Numbered from the stretch's first letter, positions 45,811 to 55,552 are shown. The stretch: 64,000 nt of DNA from OPU3-GD-OMZ sp001901525 (GCA_963981505.1 CAXCEI010000002.1:1-64000), one strand, 5' to 3'. The notes: generated by a model not told the origin, from the letters alone. Made by a program: numbers and translations.

Positions 45811-48800
45811 TAACTTTCCGCCAAATCAATTGCTTCATCAATATCTACAGCGACCATTCGGGAAACGCCTGACTCCCTCATGGTAACACCTGCTAATTGT
45901 TTTGCAATTTCCATAGTTACTTTATTATGTGAGATGAACATTAATTGTACATTCTCAGACATCTCCTCAACTAATCTTGAAAATCGCTCAACATTCGTGT
46001 CATCCAATGGCGCATCCACTTCGTCTAACATACAAAAAGGGGCTGGATTCAAATCAAAAAATGAAAAAACTAAAGCGACCGCGGTTAGGGCCTTTTCACC
46101 CCCTGATAGCAAATGTATTGATCGCGTTTTCTTCCCAGGCGGCTGGGCAACAATATTAACGCCCGCCTCAAGCTCATCACCCTCAGTTAATTCAAGATAA
46201 GCCCGCCCGCCATCAAATAACTTCTCAAATTTATTCTGGAGACCTAAATTAATAGCATCAAAAGTTGCATTAAAACAGACTTGTGTTTCCTGATCAATTT
46301 TATCAATAGCTTGGTCCAGTTTATCCAGTGCCGCTGTCAGATCAGCATGCTGCTCATTAAGAAAATCCAGCCGTTGCTGCTCTGAATTAAATTCATCAAT
46401 TGCAGTTAAATTAATAGCACCTAATTTATCAATAGCACTCACTAGATCCTCTAACTTACGCCGCCAAGAATGCTCTTCCGCATCCTCAGGACAATCTGCA
46501 ATCACATTCGCAACAGTGGCATTTAATTCCGACAATTGCTCATCAACTGTTTTTTGTCTTATTTTACTTTCTTCTTGGAGCAATCGGTGCTTATTTAACG
46601 CTTCTTTAAAACCGTCTAATTGTTGATTGAGTTGATCCAACTCAATCACATGCTTATGCAATGCCGCTTCCATTTGTTGCAACTGCTCTGTCATGCTCTG
46701 AACAGCGACTTGTAATTGTTTCTTTTTAGAATCAAAATCAGCTAACGCTGTTTTATCATGACTCAAGGGTTCTATCGATTGCTGATATTTAGTTTCAAAC
46801 TCACTCAAGCGCTCATGATCTTGTTTAGAGATGTCTGACAAACGATCAATTTGCTTTTGAATTAAATGTTGAGCATTTCGTAACGACTCCATTTGCCCCT
46901 GCAATTCTAATAACATTTGTTTTGCATTAGCAGAGTGCTGACTCGCTTCTTGCCACCCCTCTTGAAGTATATTTTTCTGGTGCTCCAACGCATGCTTTTC
47001 TTTTTCCAAGTCAATCATCAACTGCACTGCCTGCATCTTTGCTTCACCCGAGCATTTCATTGCTAAATCGATCTCAGCCAACTGTAATTCCATCGCTTCA
47101 ATATCACGTAAGACTTGCTCTAATCGGCGACTCTGTTGCTCTAAACGCGCTGAATTGGCACTAAATTCGGCACTTTTTACAGCCAAATCTTCCGCTATCA
47201 CCTTATCTTTCTGTTGAAACAGCTCCCGTTGTTCTTCTGCATACTTCAACCGGTTTTCAACTGAAGAAACAGACTGTTCCTTCTCAATTAACTCAGATGC
47301 CAAACTCGATCGCTCTTGCTTTAATGACCTTAATTCTTTCTCTCGCTGCAGAATGCCCGTTTGCGGTGTATTGCTCTGGGTTAATTTCAACCATCCCCCG
47401 CCTATCCAGATCCCTTTCGGGGTGATGATGGACTCATGTCCTGCTAAGCTTTTTACGTGCTCATAAGCAACTCTTAGCGTATCCGCACAATAAATACCTT
47501 CTAAAAACACAGACACTCCCGAAGGTGCCTGAATCTTATCAATCAATAACGGCAACTGATGTTTACTTTGATAACTGGTTTTAACGGTACGGGTGAACAA
47601 CGTGAGTGTTCCATCATCTAATTGCTCGAGTGACTCGACATAAGGCCCTAAGTCATCCACATAAATGGCATCAAGACAACGCGTTAAAACCATTTCCGCA
47701 GCCCGTTCCCAACCATTTTCTACCTCGATCATCTCAGCCAAACGTTTCTCATTCGATAATGCATTCGCCTGCAACCATTGCACTAATTGTTTATTTCTTT
47801 TACCCATTGAATGTTGCTGTAACAATGTTAACGACTCAACTTTTCCATTAAGCGCATGTTCTTGTGCATGTAATAAATTCAGGTCTTCACGACTACTTTT
47901 GACTTGTTGACGGCATTGGGTAATTTCTTGAACTTGTTGCTCTAGTTGCTGGCGAAATTCGGCACGCTTTAAACTAATCTCACCGATAGCCTGCCCCAAT
48001 GTTTCAATTTCTAACTGTATGGTGGTATCTGATAATTCAGTTCTTTCACTTTGCAATTGCTCCAATTGATTTTGCGTTTGAGTATGCTGACGTTCAAATT
48101 GAATAATCTGCGATTGCTGAATCTCAACCTGCCCTTTTGCCTTATTGTAACTGTCACTAAAAGTTTCCCACTCAGCTTGCCACTGCTGCTGCTTTGCCAA
48201 GGCTTTTTGCGCGAGTCGTGAGAGTGTTAATTCTTTTTCAGCAGCCACTTGATAGTCTGATTTTGCGGCACTTATATCGTCGGTACACTTTAAAAGCTGT
48301 TGTTTATCGGCAGCAATCTCAACGGCAATATTCTTTTCCTGACTTCTTAAACGGGTAATCTCAAGTTGTAATCGCTCATTATTTTGAGTCGCATGGTCAA
48401 TCTTCTGAGATAACTGATCAACCTGAGCAACCGATTGATAATAACGTTCTTGCTCCTGACCTGATAGTTCACGATGACTTCTTAGCAAATCCTGCTTAGT
48501 CGCTATAGTAGCCTTTAATTCTACCTGCTGTACCGACAAGCTATTATGCGTTCCAGCAATGTCCTGAATTTTATCCTCATAACCACAGACTTCAGCGTGA
48601 TAACCCTGCCAGCGTAGCGCTAATAACTCAACTCGGCATTGCCGCTCTTCTTTCTTTAACTGTTTAAAGCTTTCTGCTTTTTTAGCTTGTGACTTTAACC
48701 GTTTAAGTTGTTTATCAACCTCGCTCCGTATATCATTCAATCGATCAAGATTTTCACGGGTATGACGCATTCTGATTTCAGTTTCATGACGTCTTTCTTT

Positions 48801-49319
48801 ATATTTTGAAATACCCGCGGCTTCTTCGATATGCTCTCTTAATTCTTCCGGCTTAGATTCAACCATTTTTGAGATAGTGCCTTGTTCAATGATGGCATAA
48901 CTTCTGGCACCTAAACCGGTACCTAAGAAAATATCGACAATATCTCGACGACGGCACCGTAAATTATTCAAAAAATAAACTGACTGCCCATCACGGTTCA
49001 ACTTGCGCTTGACAGAGATTGTGCTGTACTGCGCATAGGCCCCACCTAAAACGCCTTCGTTATTATCAAAAAATAACTCAACCGAGGCATGACTGACCGG
49101 TTGGCGCGTAGCTGAACCGTTAAAGATCACATCCGCCATATTACCTCCGCGCAAATGTTTAGCTGAGCTTTCGCCCATCACCCATCGAACAGCGTCAATA
49201 ATATTTGATTTACCACACCCATTAGGACCCACAATACCAATAAGATTGCTAGTCAAATGGACCGTAGTTGGATCAACAAACGATTTAAAACCCGAAAGTT
49301 TGATTTTTTCCAGTCGCAT
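45810..49319 (-). CDS. smc: Chromosome partition protein SMC
   Basis: SMC organises chromosomes with ScpA/ScpB. The 1169-residue protein begins MRLEKIKLSGFKSFVDP, with Walker A GPNGCGKSN at 31-39, two long coiled coils, a hinge around 500-660 and the C-terminal signature LLSGGEKALTAVAL plus MLDEVDAPLDD. The frame extends 18 codons upstream, but MRLEKI is the family start. The SMC form rather than MukB is notable among gammaproteobacteria and fits Pseudomonas-like lineages. Confidence 0.97.
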   Translation of the reverse strand: MRLEKIKLSGFKSFVDPTTVHLTSNLIGIVGPNGCGKSNIIDAVRWVMGESSAKHLRGGNMADVIFNGSATRQPVSHASVELFFDNNEGVLGGAYAQYSTISVKRKLNRDGQSVYFLNNLRCRRRDIVDIFLGTGLGARSYAIIEQGTISKMVESKPEELREHIEEAAGISKYKERRHETEIRMRHTRENLDRLNDIRSEVDKQLKRLKSQAKKAESFKQLKKEERQCRVELLALRWQGYHAEVCGYEDKIQDIAGTHNSLSVQQVELKATIATKQDLLRSHRELSGQEQERYYQSVAQVDQLSQKIDHATQNNERLQLEITRLRSQEKNIAVEIAADKQQLLKCTDDISAAKSDYQVAAEKELTLSRLAQKALAKQQQWQAEWETFSDSYNKAKGQVEIQQSQIIQFERQHTQTQNQLEQLQSERTELSDTTIQLEIETLGQAIGEISLKRAEFRQQLEQQVQEITQCRQQVKSSREDLNLLHAQEHALNGKVESLTLLQQHSMGKRNKQLVQWLQANALSNEKRLAEMIEVENGWERAAEMVLTRCLDAIYVDDLGPYVESLEQLDDGTLTLFTRTVKTSYQSKHQLPLLIDKIQAPSGVSVFLEGIYCADTLRVAYEHVKSLAGHESIITPKGIWIGGGWLKLTQSNTPQTGILQREKELRSLKQERSSLASELIEKEQSVSSVENRLKYAEEQRELFQQKDKVIAEDLAVKSAEFSANSARLEQQSRRLEQVLRDIEAMELQLAEIDLAMKCSGEAKMQAVQLMIDLEKEKHALEHQKNILQEGWQEASQHSANAKQMLLELQGQMESLRNAQHLIQKQIDRLSDISKQDHERLSEFETKYQQSIEPLSHDKTALADFDSKKKQLQVAVQSMTEQLQQMEAALHKHVIELDQLNQQLDGFKEALNKHRLLQEESKIRQKTVDEQLSELNATVANVIADCPEDAEEHSWRRKLEDLVSAIDKLGAINLTAIDEFNSEQQRLDFLNEQHADLTAALDKLDQAIDKIDQETQVCFNATFDAINLGLQNKFEKLFDGGRAYLELTEGDELEAGVNIVAQPPGKKTRSIHLLSGGEKALTAVALVFSFFDLNPAPFCMLDEVDAPLDDTNVERFSRLVEEMSENVQLMFISHNKVTMEIAKQLAGVTMRESGVSRMVAVDIDEAIDLAES

Positions 49320-49428
49320 TACTGGTAGAATATCCTCATTTTTTAATGTGAGCTTTGAACCAAATGAGTGCATTTGGACTTACGCCGAAAACCTATAAGA
49401 AAGGTCCCTCATGGCAATTTTGAGAGCA

Positions 49429-49457
49429 TTTACTATAGATCATTCACTTCTTATAAT
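49429..49457 (+). promoter_or_regulatory. Sigma-70-type promoter of queF
   Basis: TTTACT (49429-49434) and a perfect TATAAT (49452-49457) are spaced by 17 bases, 25 bases before the queF ATG. The leader is therefore short and leaves no room for a preQ1 riboswitch. Confidence 0.6.
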
Positions 49458-49481
49458 CAATTCCCTTCCTTAATTGACACG

Positions 49482-49871
49482 ATGACGACAGAACCGATTA
49501 AAAACCTTGAAACTTTTGAAAATCCTCAACCAGGACGAAACTATACCATTCGTATTGAAACCCCTGAATTCACATGCCTATGTCCGAAAACCGGTCAACC
49601 TGATTTCGCCAATATTACCCTTGAGTACATTCCTAATAACGCCTGTATTGAGCTCAAATCACTTAAACTTTATTACTGGTCATATCGGAATCAAGGCGCC
49701 TTTCATGAAGCGGTCACCAATCAAATATTAAATGATATTGTCGACGCAATTCAACCTAACTTCATGCGGGTAAGTGCTGAATTCTGGGTTCGCGGCGGTA
49801 TTGCTACCACCGTCATCGCAGAACACCGCAACCCAGACTGGCAACCGGACGATTTAATCACATTGCCTTGA
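49482..49871 (+). CDS. queF: NADPH-dependent 7-cyano-7-deazaguanine reductase, short form
   Basis: QueF reduces preQ0 to preQ1 in queuosine synthesis. The 129-residue protein is the unimodular (YkvM-type) form: nucleophile C34 in CLCPKTGQPDF, the YYWSYRNQGAFHE stretch and the C-terminal half with WVRGG. ATG at 49482 is chosen by family length; the longer frame to 49368 would overlap the promoter and smc start. Confidence 0.95.
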   Translation: MTTEPIKNLETFENPQPGRNYTIRIETPEFTCLCPKTGQPDFANITLEYIPNNACIELKSLKLYYWSYRNQGAFHEAVTNQILNDIVDAIQPNFMRVSAEFWVRGGIATTVIAEHRNPDWQPDDLITLP

Positions 49872-49928
49872 CGCTGCCGCACCCAGCCAACGCCTTTATT
49901 TAACTCATAACTTTCTTTTTTAAAAAAA

Positions 49929-50792
49929 ATGGCCTTATCAAAAAAAATCAACGCGTCCATTCAAACCCTACTCCCTCACCACCTTTTATCTCGTTTGATG
50001 CAGCTATTTACCGAGTCCACCTTTGAACCATGGAAAAACTTTGCGATTAAATTAATAATTAAACACTATCAGGTCAATATGAATGAAGCCATAAATTCTG
50101 ACCCGACCTCCTACAGCCATTTTAACGCTTTTTTTACACGGACGCTTAAACCCGGCACACGCCCAATCTGCCGAGAATCACACGCTATTATCAGCCCAGC
50201 CGATGGCGCTATCAGTCAAATAGGGACAATTGATAACGACCAAATCATTCAAGCTAAAGGCAAAAACTTCTCCGCTAAAACGCTTTTAGGGGGCGACCCC
50301 GCTACTGCTGATATTTTTAAGAATGGCCAGTTTGTCACTATTTACTTATCACCGAAAGACTACCACCGACTGCACATGCCCGCCACAGGCACCCTAAAAG
50401 AAATGATTCATATTCCCGGGCGATTATTTAGTGTCAACACAGCGACTACCGAAGCCGTTCCGGACCTGTTTGCCAGAAATGAACGTGTCGTAACTATTTA
50501 TGAAACCGAATCAGGCCCTATGGCTCTAATACTGGTGGGTGCTATTTTTGTTTCCAGCATTGAAACCGTTTGGCACGGTGTTGTGACACCGCCAAGTTCA
50601 AAAACAATAAGACGTTGGCACTACCCTGATAATCCACCCATATTAAAATTTGCAGATGAAATGGGTCGTTTCAATATGGGTTCAACCATTATCGTTCTTT
50701 TCGGACAAGACCAAATGAACTGGTTAACTGAATTAAAAGCCGGCGAAAATATCCAACTGGGTCAACAATTAGGCGTAGCTTATGAACAGTGA
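49929..50792 (+). CDS. psd: Phosphatidylserine decarboxylase proenzyme
   Basis: Psd makes phosphatidylethanolamine and cleaves itself to form a pyruvoyl group. The 287-residue protein has the self-cleavage site as MGST (G251-S252) instead of the usual LGST; cleavage occurs between G and S, so activity should be kept. SPADGAISQIG and the HRLHMP motif are present. No ribosome site is visible before the ATG. Confidence 0.95.
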   Translation: MALSKKINASIQTLLPHHLLSRLMQLFTESTFEPWKNFAIKLIIKHYQVNMNEAINSDPTSYSHFNAFFTRTLKPGTRPICRESHAIISPADGAISQIGTIDNDQIIQAKGKNFSAKTLLGGDPATADIFKNGQFVTIYLSPKDYHRLHMPATGTLKEMIHIPGRLFSVNTATTEAVPDLFARNERVVTIYETESGPMALILVGAIFVSSIETVWHGVVTPPSSKTIRRWHYPDNPPILKFADEMGRFNMGSTIIVLFGQDQMNWLTELKAGENIQLGQQLGVAYEQ

Positions 50793-50878
50793 TCAACCCA
50801 GAAAAATTATTTGCCCGTAGTGAAAACCAACTTAATTACTATTTTATAACAAACTCTATCCAAAAAAGACTTTTTACT

Positions 50879-51055
50879 ATGACCGAAAAAAAAAGAGAAC
50901 TACCCAAATTATTAGGCCGTATTCTTTGCCTTCTTGGCGAACATGACTATATCGTTATTTCCGTGACCTTTGGGTTTAGCGTTGGTGACACTGTTGAGAA
51001 AGTTGAATGTCGTCGCTGCGGTCATAGAACCGCTCGTTACAGTAAAGAAGATTGA
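50879..51055 (+). CDS. Small CxxC protein of unknown function
   Basis: A 58-residue basic protein with C44-x2-C47 in VECRRCGHR and a further C17, resembling half of a zinc ribbon. ATG at 50879 is chosen because the upstream extension reads through the psd end region without coding character. The stop codon lies inside a long palindrome. Family not identified. Confidence 0.6.
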   Translation: MTEKKRELPKLLGRILCLLGEHDYIVISVTFGFSVGDTVEKVECRRCGHRTARYSKED

Positions 51056-51103
51056 TTTAGGCGACTCACTTTCACTGCGTCAAAATGAGTCGCCTAAATC
51101 AAT
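51051..51103. repeat. Perfect 18-bp palindrome spanning a stop codon
   Basis: Arms 51051-51068 and 51086-51103 are perfectly complementary (18 bp) with a 17-base loop. The left arm contains the TGA of the 58-residue ORF. No T-run follows on either strand, so it is not a standard terminator. Confidence 0.85.
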
Positions 51104-51107
51104 GGCT

Positions 51108-51141
51108 CAAAAACAAGAACCCTTTTCAAAAGGTTCTTGTT
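51108..51141 (-). terminator. Intrinsic terminator of the di-iron protein gene
   Basis: Ten-base arms (51112-51121 and 51132-51141) form a stem followed on the minus strand by TTTTT. It lies 15 bases after the stop of the di-iron protein gene. On the plus strand it may also contribute to stopping psd transcripts. Confidence 0.75.
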
Positions 51142-51155
51142 CAGGAGAATTTGAC

Positions 51156-52046
51156 TTATATTTTACAATAAGAAGGAATCCAACTACGCTCAATCATATG
51201 CTCTGGAACATTATTGAAATCAAATTCTTGACCATCTTTAATCATTTGTTGCACATCAAATAAATGATCAAACTCAGGCATATCATTGAAAAACATTTTA
51301 TAAAAAGGACTTACTAACGCCTCTGAAATTTTAATACCAATCGGTCCTATAAAATTCCGTCGCTGCCCTACATGTGCCATTTCATCAATAGTAATTTCAT
51401 CAAGCAAGGCCTTTACACGTTCAAGCACTTCAGGTTCATCCGCCAAAATATCATCGAACAAGGCATGTAAATGACAATAAAAAGTAACCCCCATCAACTC
51501 AGTCACAAAGGCCGGTGTATCCATCAAAAAACCAGGAAGCTTCGGGAATTGTTCATAGACCTTTTCTTTCCACGGACTTAATGGAACCCACTCGACTTTA
51601 TTAAGTCCAAAAGTTCTCAATATTTCGTCAAACAAACGAACATGACAGAATTCTTCAGCCAGATGTACTCGGCTTATTTTATCTTCGATAGTATGGGAAT
51701 TAGCCATATCAGGCACCACATCCCAAGCACCTTTAATACCGACCCACTCATGCCGGGCAAATTTATACATACAAGTCATCATTAAAGTCATACGATCTAA
51801 GGTTGCCGGATCATCCTGCACTTCAATATAATTACGATAAAATGCCTCAGGATCAACCAAAGGCTTTCTTAATTTAACGGGGTTATCCTTAAAATATTTT
51901 AGTCTTTCACGTTTAACCGCTAAATCTTTATCATCTTCAAATAATTCACCACCGTGGCGCTGGGTAAACTCCCAATAACTTTCGAAATTCTCTTTTCGCT
52001 CTTGCGCTGTTGAAGGTGAGAAAACAGACCTATACTTTTTGCTCAT
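51156..52046 (-). CDS. Ferritin-like di-iron protein, possible oxygenase
   Basis: The 296-residue protein shows the full six-ligand set of an R2-type di-iron four-helix bundle: E100, E132-x2-H135, E183, E222-x2-H225. Such proteins activate O2 for hydroxylation, desaturation or N-oxygenation. No partner reductase or ferredoxin is adjacent, and I do not recognise the subfamily; MiaE-, AurF- and desaturase-like enzymes are all possible relatives. AGGAG precedes ATG, and a strong terminator follows, so it is a single-gene unit. Confidence 0.8.
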   Translation of the reverse strand: MSKKYRSVFSPSTAQERKENFESYWEFTQRHGGELFEDDKDLAVKRERLKYFKDNPVKLRKPLVDPEAFYRNYIEVQDDPATLDRMTLMMTCMYKFARHEWVGIKGAWDVVPDMANSHTIEDKISRVHLAEEFCHVRLFDEILRTFGLNKVEWVPLSPWKEKVYEQFPKLPGFLMDTPAFVTELMGVTFYCHLHALFDDILADEPEVLERVKALLDEITIDEMAHVGQRRNFIGPIGIKISEALVSPFYKMFFNDMPEFDHLFDVQQMIKDGQEFDFNNVPEHMIERSWIPSYCKI

Positions 52047-52201
52047 ACCAATAAAACTCCTAATTAAAACTAACCCTTATAGATATCTGGAAGGATACCA
52101 TGTCCATTTACTGTAAATTATGAAAACAATACGCAAACTGACTTTATTTAACATTCTCGGGGTACACGCTGCTCTTTTATCAAAAAAAACATGTTAATCG
52201 T

Positions 52202-52945
52202 TTATGCCATGCCTCTTTGACGCAACGCCTCATACAAAAGAATTCCCGATGCGACCGAAAGATTAAGACTTTCTACTTGCCCCACCATCGGTAATTTCAC
52301 TAACACATCACATTGCTCCCTTGTTAATCGCCGCAAGCCCTTCCCTTCAGCACCGACCACAAAAGCCAAAGGCCCTGTTAATTCAATTTGAAAAACCGTC
52401 TGAGAGGCTTCCCCTGCCGCCCCCATAACCCAAATACCTTGTTGTTTCATCCAGCGTAAAATCCGCGCAAGATTGGTCACCTGATAAACAGGAACGGTTT
52501 CCGCAGCCCCACTAGCGACTTTACACACGGTGGGCGTCAACCCCACTGAGTTATCCTTCGGTAAAATAACACCCTGAACACCGACGGCATCAGCCGTTCT
52601 TAAACAGGCCCCTAAATTATGTGGATCTTGAACTTGATCTAACACTAAGAAAAAAGGTGTCTCTGATGCGGTTTTAATTTTCTCCATGAGCATTTTTTCA
52701 GTTTTAATCTTAGGCAAATTAACCTCAACTAAGACCCCCTGATGATTACGCCCTTCACTTAATTGCTCCAGTGTTTTCTTGTTTGTTTTATGAAAAGGCA
52801 CCGGTAAACGAGCCAGTTGCTGTACCAGTTCTTTGAATTTTGCATCTTGACGACTGCCATCAACCCAGACGCCTTGAATTTTTTCAACTGAATAATCTAA
52901 TGCCGATTGAACGGCATGAATGCCAACGATGATGGTTGGCTTCAA
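52202..52945 (-). CDS. rlmB: 23S rRNA (guanosine-2'-O)-methyltransferase RlmB
   Basis: RlmB methylates G2251 of 23S rRNA. The 247-residue SPOUT enzyme has the substrate-binding N-terminal domain and the knot motifs VVGAEGKGLRRL and SLNLSVASGILLYEA. It starts with TTG at 52945, overlapping the rnr stop by four bases with AGAGG eight bases upstream. rnr-rlmB is a conserved pair. Confidence 0.95.
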   Translation of the reverse strand: MKPTIIVGIHAVQSALDYSVEKIQGVWVDGSRQDAKFKELVQQLARLPVPFHKTNKKTLEQLSEGRNHQGVLVEVNLPKIKTEKMLMEKIKTASETPFFLVLDQVQDPHNLGACLRTADAVGVQGVILPKDNSVGLTPTVCKVASGAAETVPVYQVTNLARILRWMKQQGIWVMGAAGEASQTVFQIELTGPLAFVVGAEGKGLRRLTREQCDVLVKLPMVGQVESLNLSVASGILLYEALRQRGMA

Positions 52946-55212
52946 TGTTGAGGCCTCTTCTTAATCTTTTTATTCTTTTTAATTTTTTTCACCTTTTTAT
53001 CGGCCTTCAATTTTTTTGTCTTATAACTTTTTTGCGGTAAATCAAAATCTATTTTTTTCTCATCCAAGTCGACCCGTGCCAACACAACGTTAATCGCATC
53101 ACCCAAACGGTATTTCTTACCTGTTTTCTCACCGGTCAATTGATGACTTACCGCATCAAAATGATAAAAATCTTTTCCTAAGGTGGAAATATGAACAAGA
53201 CCCTCAATATACAAATCCTCTAACTCAATAAACAAGCCGAATGCGGTAACGGAAGAAATAATGCCTGAAAATTCCTGACCAATTTTATCCATCATATATT
53301 CACATTTAAGCCAGCTAACGACTTCCCGGGTTGCTTCATCAGCACGTCGCTCCGTTGCCGAACAATGCTCACCGAAGTTAACCATATCTTGGAAACTGTA
53401 CCTAAAGGCCTCCGGCGGCAACCCGAGACAAACATGTTTAATCGCACGGTGAATCAACAGATCAGGATAACGCCTGATCGGTGAAGTAAAATGCCCGTAT
53501 GCCTCTAACGCCAATCCAAAATGGCCTTTATCCTCGGCACTATACACCGCTTGCGATAGTGACCTTAAAATAACCGTCTGAATTAAATGGCTATCGGCTC
53601 GCCCTTTTACCTGATCCATCAACGCCATATAGTCTTTAGGTTCGGGTTTCAACCCACCGTCTAAAGACAACCCTAATTCATTTAGAAATACCCGTAGGTC
53701 AAGTACTTTCTCAGCAGAAGGCCCTTCATGAACCCGCAGTAATTTAGGCATTTTATGCTTTTGAAGAAACCGTGCCGCTGAAATATTAGCAGCAATCATA
53801 AACTCCTCAATCATACGATGGGCATCATTACGCGTGGTTGGAATAATCTGCTCTATTTTTCTGTTCTCAGCAAAAATGATTTGCGTTTCACGGGTATCAA
53901 AATCCATAGCACCCCGTTGCTCACGGATTTGACTCAACACGGTAAATAATTGGTGTAAATCTGCCAAGTTATCTAACCGATCATGATATTTTTCGAGTAA
54001 TTCGGGTGTGTTGTCTTTAATAATACCTGCGACTTCCGTATAAGTCATACGCGCATGAGAACGCATAACGGCTTCATAAAAGTTTGTTTCAGTCACTACC
54101 CCTTGATCGCTAACCATCATTTCACACACTAAACAAAGACGATCAACCTCAGGATTAATTGAACATAATCCATTCGATAACGCTTCAGGAAGCATAGGAA
54201 TAACTTGTTCAGGAAAATAAACAGAAGTCCCACGATTTCTAGCTTCAGTATCTAATGCAGAGTCTGGCGTAACATAAAAAGAAACATCGGCAATAGCAAC
54301 AATTAGTTTCCATGCGCGCCCTACCCGTTCACAATACACAGCATCATCAAAGTCACGCGCATCCTCACCATCAATAGTGATTAAAGGGGTATGGCGTAAA
54401 TCAATTCGGTTCGTTTTAGCCGCCTCGGGAACTTCAGCTTTTAAGTCATTAATTTCATCTAACACCAAGTCCGGCCAAATAAAGGGTAATTCATAAGACC
54501 GCAGCGCCACTTCAATCTCCATACCCGGGGCCATATGATCGCCCATAATCTCAACAACCTTACCGATCGGCTTGTTTCTTTTCGTGGGTTGTTCGATTAA
54601 TTCAGCCACGACAATCTGTTCATGTAATGCGCCGTTAATTTCAACTTGGGGAATAATAATATCTTGATTAATTTTTTTATTATTAGGAATAACGAAGGCA
54701 ATGCCTTTATCAAGAATAATTCGACCCACCACCCGAGCCGTCAGACGCTCTAAAATCTCAACAACACTGCCTTCACGGCGCCCCCGCCTATCGATGGTAA
54801 TAATCTGTGCGACAACACGATCATTATGCATGAGTGCTTTCATTTCTCGTGGTGAAAAATATAAATCTTCCGTGGCATCATCCGGCCTTAAAAAACCAAA
54901 GCCTTCTGGGTGACCAATCACCCGTCCAACGATCAAATCTTTACTATTGACTAAACAAAAACACTGCTTTCTGTTTTTCAATACCTGCCCATCGCGTTCC
55001 ATCGCACGAAGCCGCCTCCGTAACGCCTCAACCTGCTCCTCGTCAAACAACGTAAATGCTTTTTGGATGGCCTTTTGGGTTAAGGGTTTACCGTGGTCGG
55101 TTAATAACTCAATAATGAGTTCCCGACTTGGAATAGGATTAACGTACTTTTGAGCCTCACGTTGGGCATAGGGGTCGTGCTTTGGATTAAAAGACGATTT
55201 TTTATTACTCAT
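52942..55212 (-). CDS. rnr: Ribonuclease R
   Basis: RNase R is a 3'-5' exoribonuclease that can degrade structured RNA. The 756-residue protein has an N-terminal winged helix, cold-shock domains, the RNB catalytic centre with DARDFDDAV, an S1 domain and a lysine-rich tail. It lies downstream of a divergent tRNA-Leu region, as in Pseudomonas. Confidence 0.96.
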   Translation of the reverse strand: MSNKKSSFNPKHDPYAQREAQKYVNPIPSRELIIELLTDHGKPLTQKAIQKAFTLFDEEQVEALRRRLRAMERDGQVLKNRKQCFCLVNSKDLIVGRVIGHPEGFGFLRPDDATEDLYFSPREMKALMHNDRVVAQIITIDRRGRREGSVVEILERLTARVVGRIILDKGIAFVIPNNKKINQDIIIPQVEINGALHEQIVVAELIEQPTKRNKPIGKVVEIMGDHMAPGMEIEVALRSYELPFIWPDLVLDEINDLKAEVPEAAKTNRIDLRHTPLITIDGEDARDFDDAVYCERVGRAWKLIVAIADVSFYVTPDSALDTEARNRGTSVYFPEQVIPMLPEALSNGLCSINPEVDRLCLVCEMMVSDQGVVTETNFYEAVMRSHARMTYTEVAGIIKDNTPELLEKYHDRLDNLADLHQLFTVLSQIREQRGAMDFDTRETQIIFAENRKIEQIIPTTRNDAHRMIEEFMIAANISAARFLQKHKMPKLLRVHEGPSAEKVLDLRVFLNELGLSLDGGLKPEPKDYMALMDQVKGRADSHLIQTVILRSLSQAVYSAEDKGHFGLALEAYGHFTSPIRRYPDLLIHRAIKHVCLGLPPEAFRYSFQDMVNFGEHCSATERRADEATREVVSWLKCEYMMDKIGQEFSGIISSVTAFGLFIELEDLYIEGLVHISTLGKDFYHFDAVSHQLTGEKTGKKYRLGDAINVVLARVDLDEKKIDFDLPQKSYKTKKLKADKKVKKIKKNKKIKKRPQH

Positions 55213-55269
55213 TGATAAACTTTTTGTATGACTTTACACATATATTGATAATTAACAGACGTTCAAACA

Positions 55270-55297
55270 TTGACACAAAAAACGGAACCTGTATAGT
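55270..55297 (+). promoter_or_regulatory. Strong promoter of tRNA-Leu
   Basis: A perfect TTGACA (55270-55275) and TATAGT (55292-55297) are spaced by 16 bases, 34 bases before the tRNA. This argues that the tRNA is transcribed. Confidence 0.75.
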
Positions 55298-55331
55298 TCT
55301 CAGTCACTTTTCATGTTGTGTGCTTTTTAAT

Positions 55332-55418
55332 GCTGAGGTGGCGAAATGGGTAGACAAGCTAACTTCAGGTGCTAGTGGCGGCAACTACGTGGAGGTTCAA
55401 GTCCTGTCCTCGGCACCC
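55332..55418 (+). tRNA. tRNA-Leu (anticodon CAG), with mismatched stems
   Basis: The 87-base stretch aligns to tRNA-Leu with a CAG anticodon at 55366-55368, a long variable arm and TTCAAGT in the T-loop. The acceptor stem pairs fully (one U-G). But the D-stem has two mismatches (55341/55357, 55342/55356), the anticodon stem an A-C (55362/55372), the T-stem a G-G (55392/55406), and the 3' end reads ACCC rather than ACCA. The place between rnr and purA matches the tRNA-Leu of Pseudomonas. It may be a decaying copy or a poorly structured functional tRNA. Confidence 0.7.
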
Positions 55419-55552
55419 AACACCATCTGCAACATAAGTCCGTGAAAACACCTAACAAAGATGAATTAGATCCAGCTCTCACTAGGTTCATTCAGATAAA
55501 TTATGGACAGTATACACTCAAACCCCGCAATGCCCTATCTATTAGCACCCGC

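Noticed and set aside
45880..47910. Several open frames on the plus strand inside smc
   Set aside because: They are short, lack ribosome sites and domain signals, and lie antisense to a clearly real smc gene.
49372..49481. preQ1 riboswitch upstream of queF
   Set aside because: The predicted transcript start leaves only about 20 leader bases, and no preQ1 aptamer pattern was seen.
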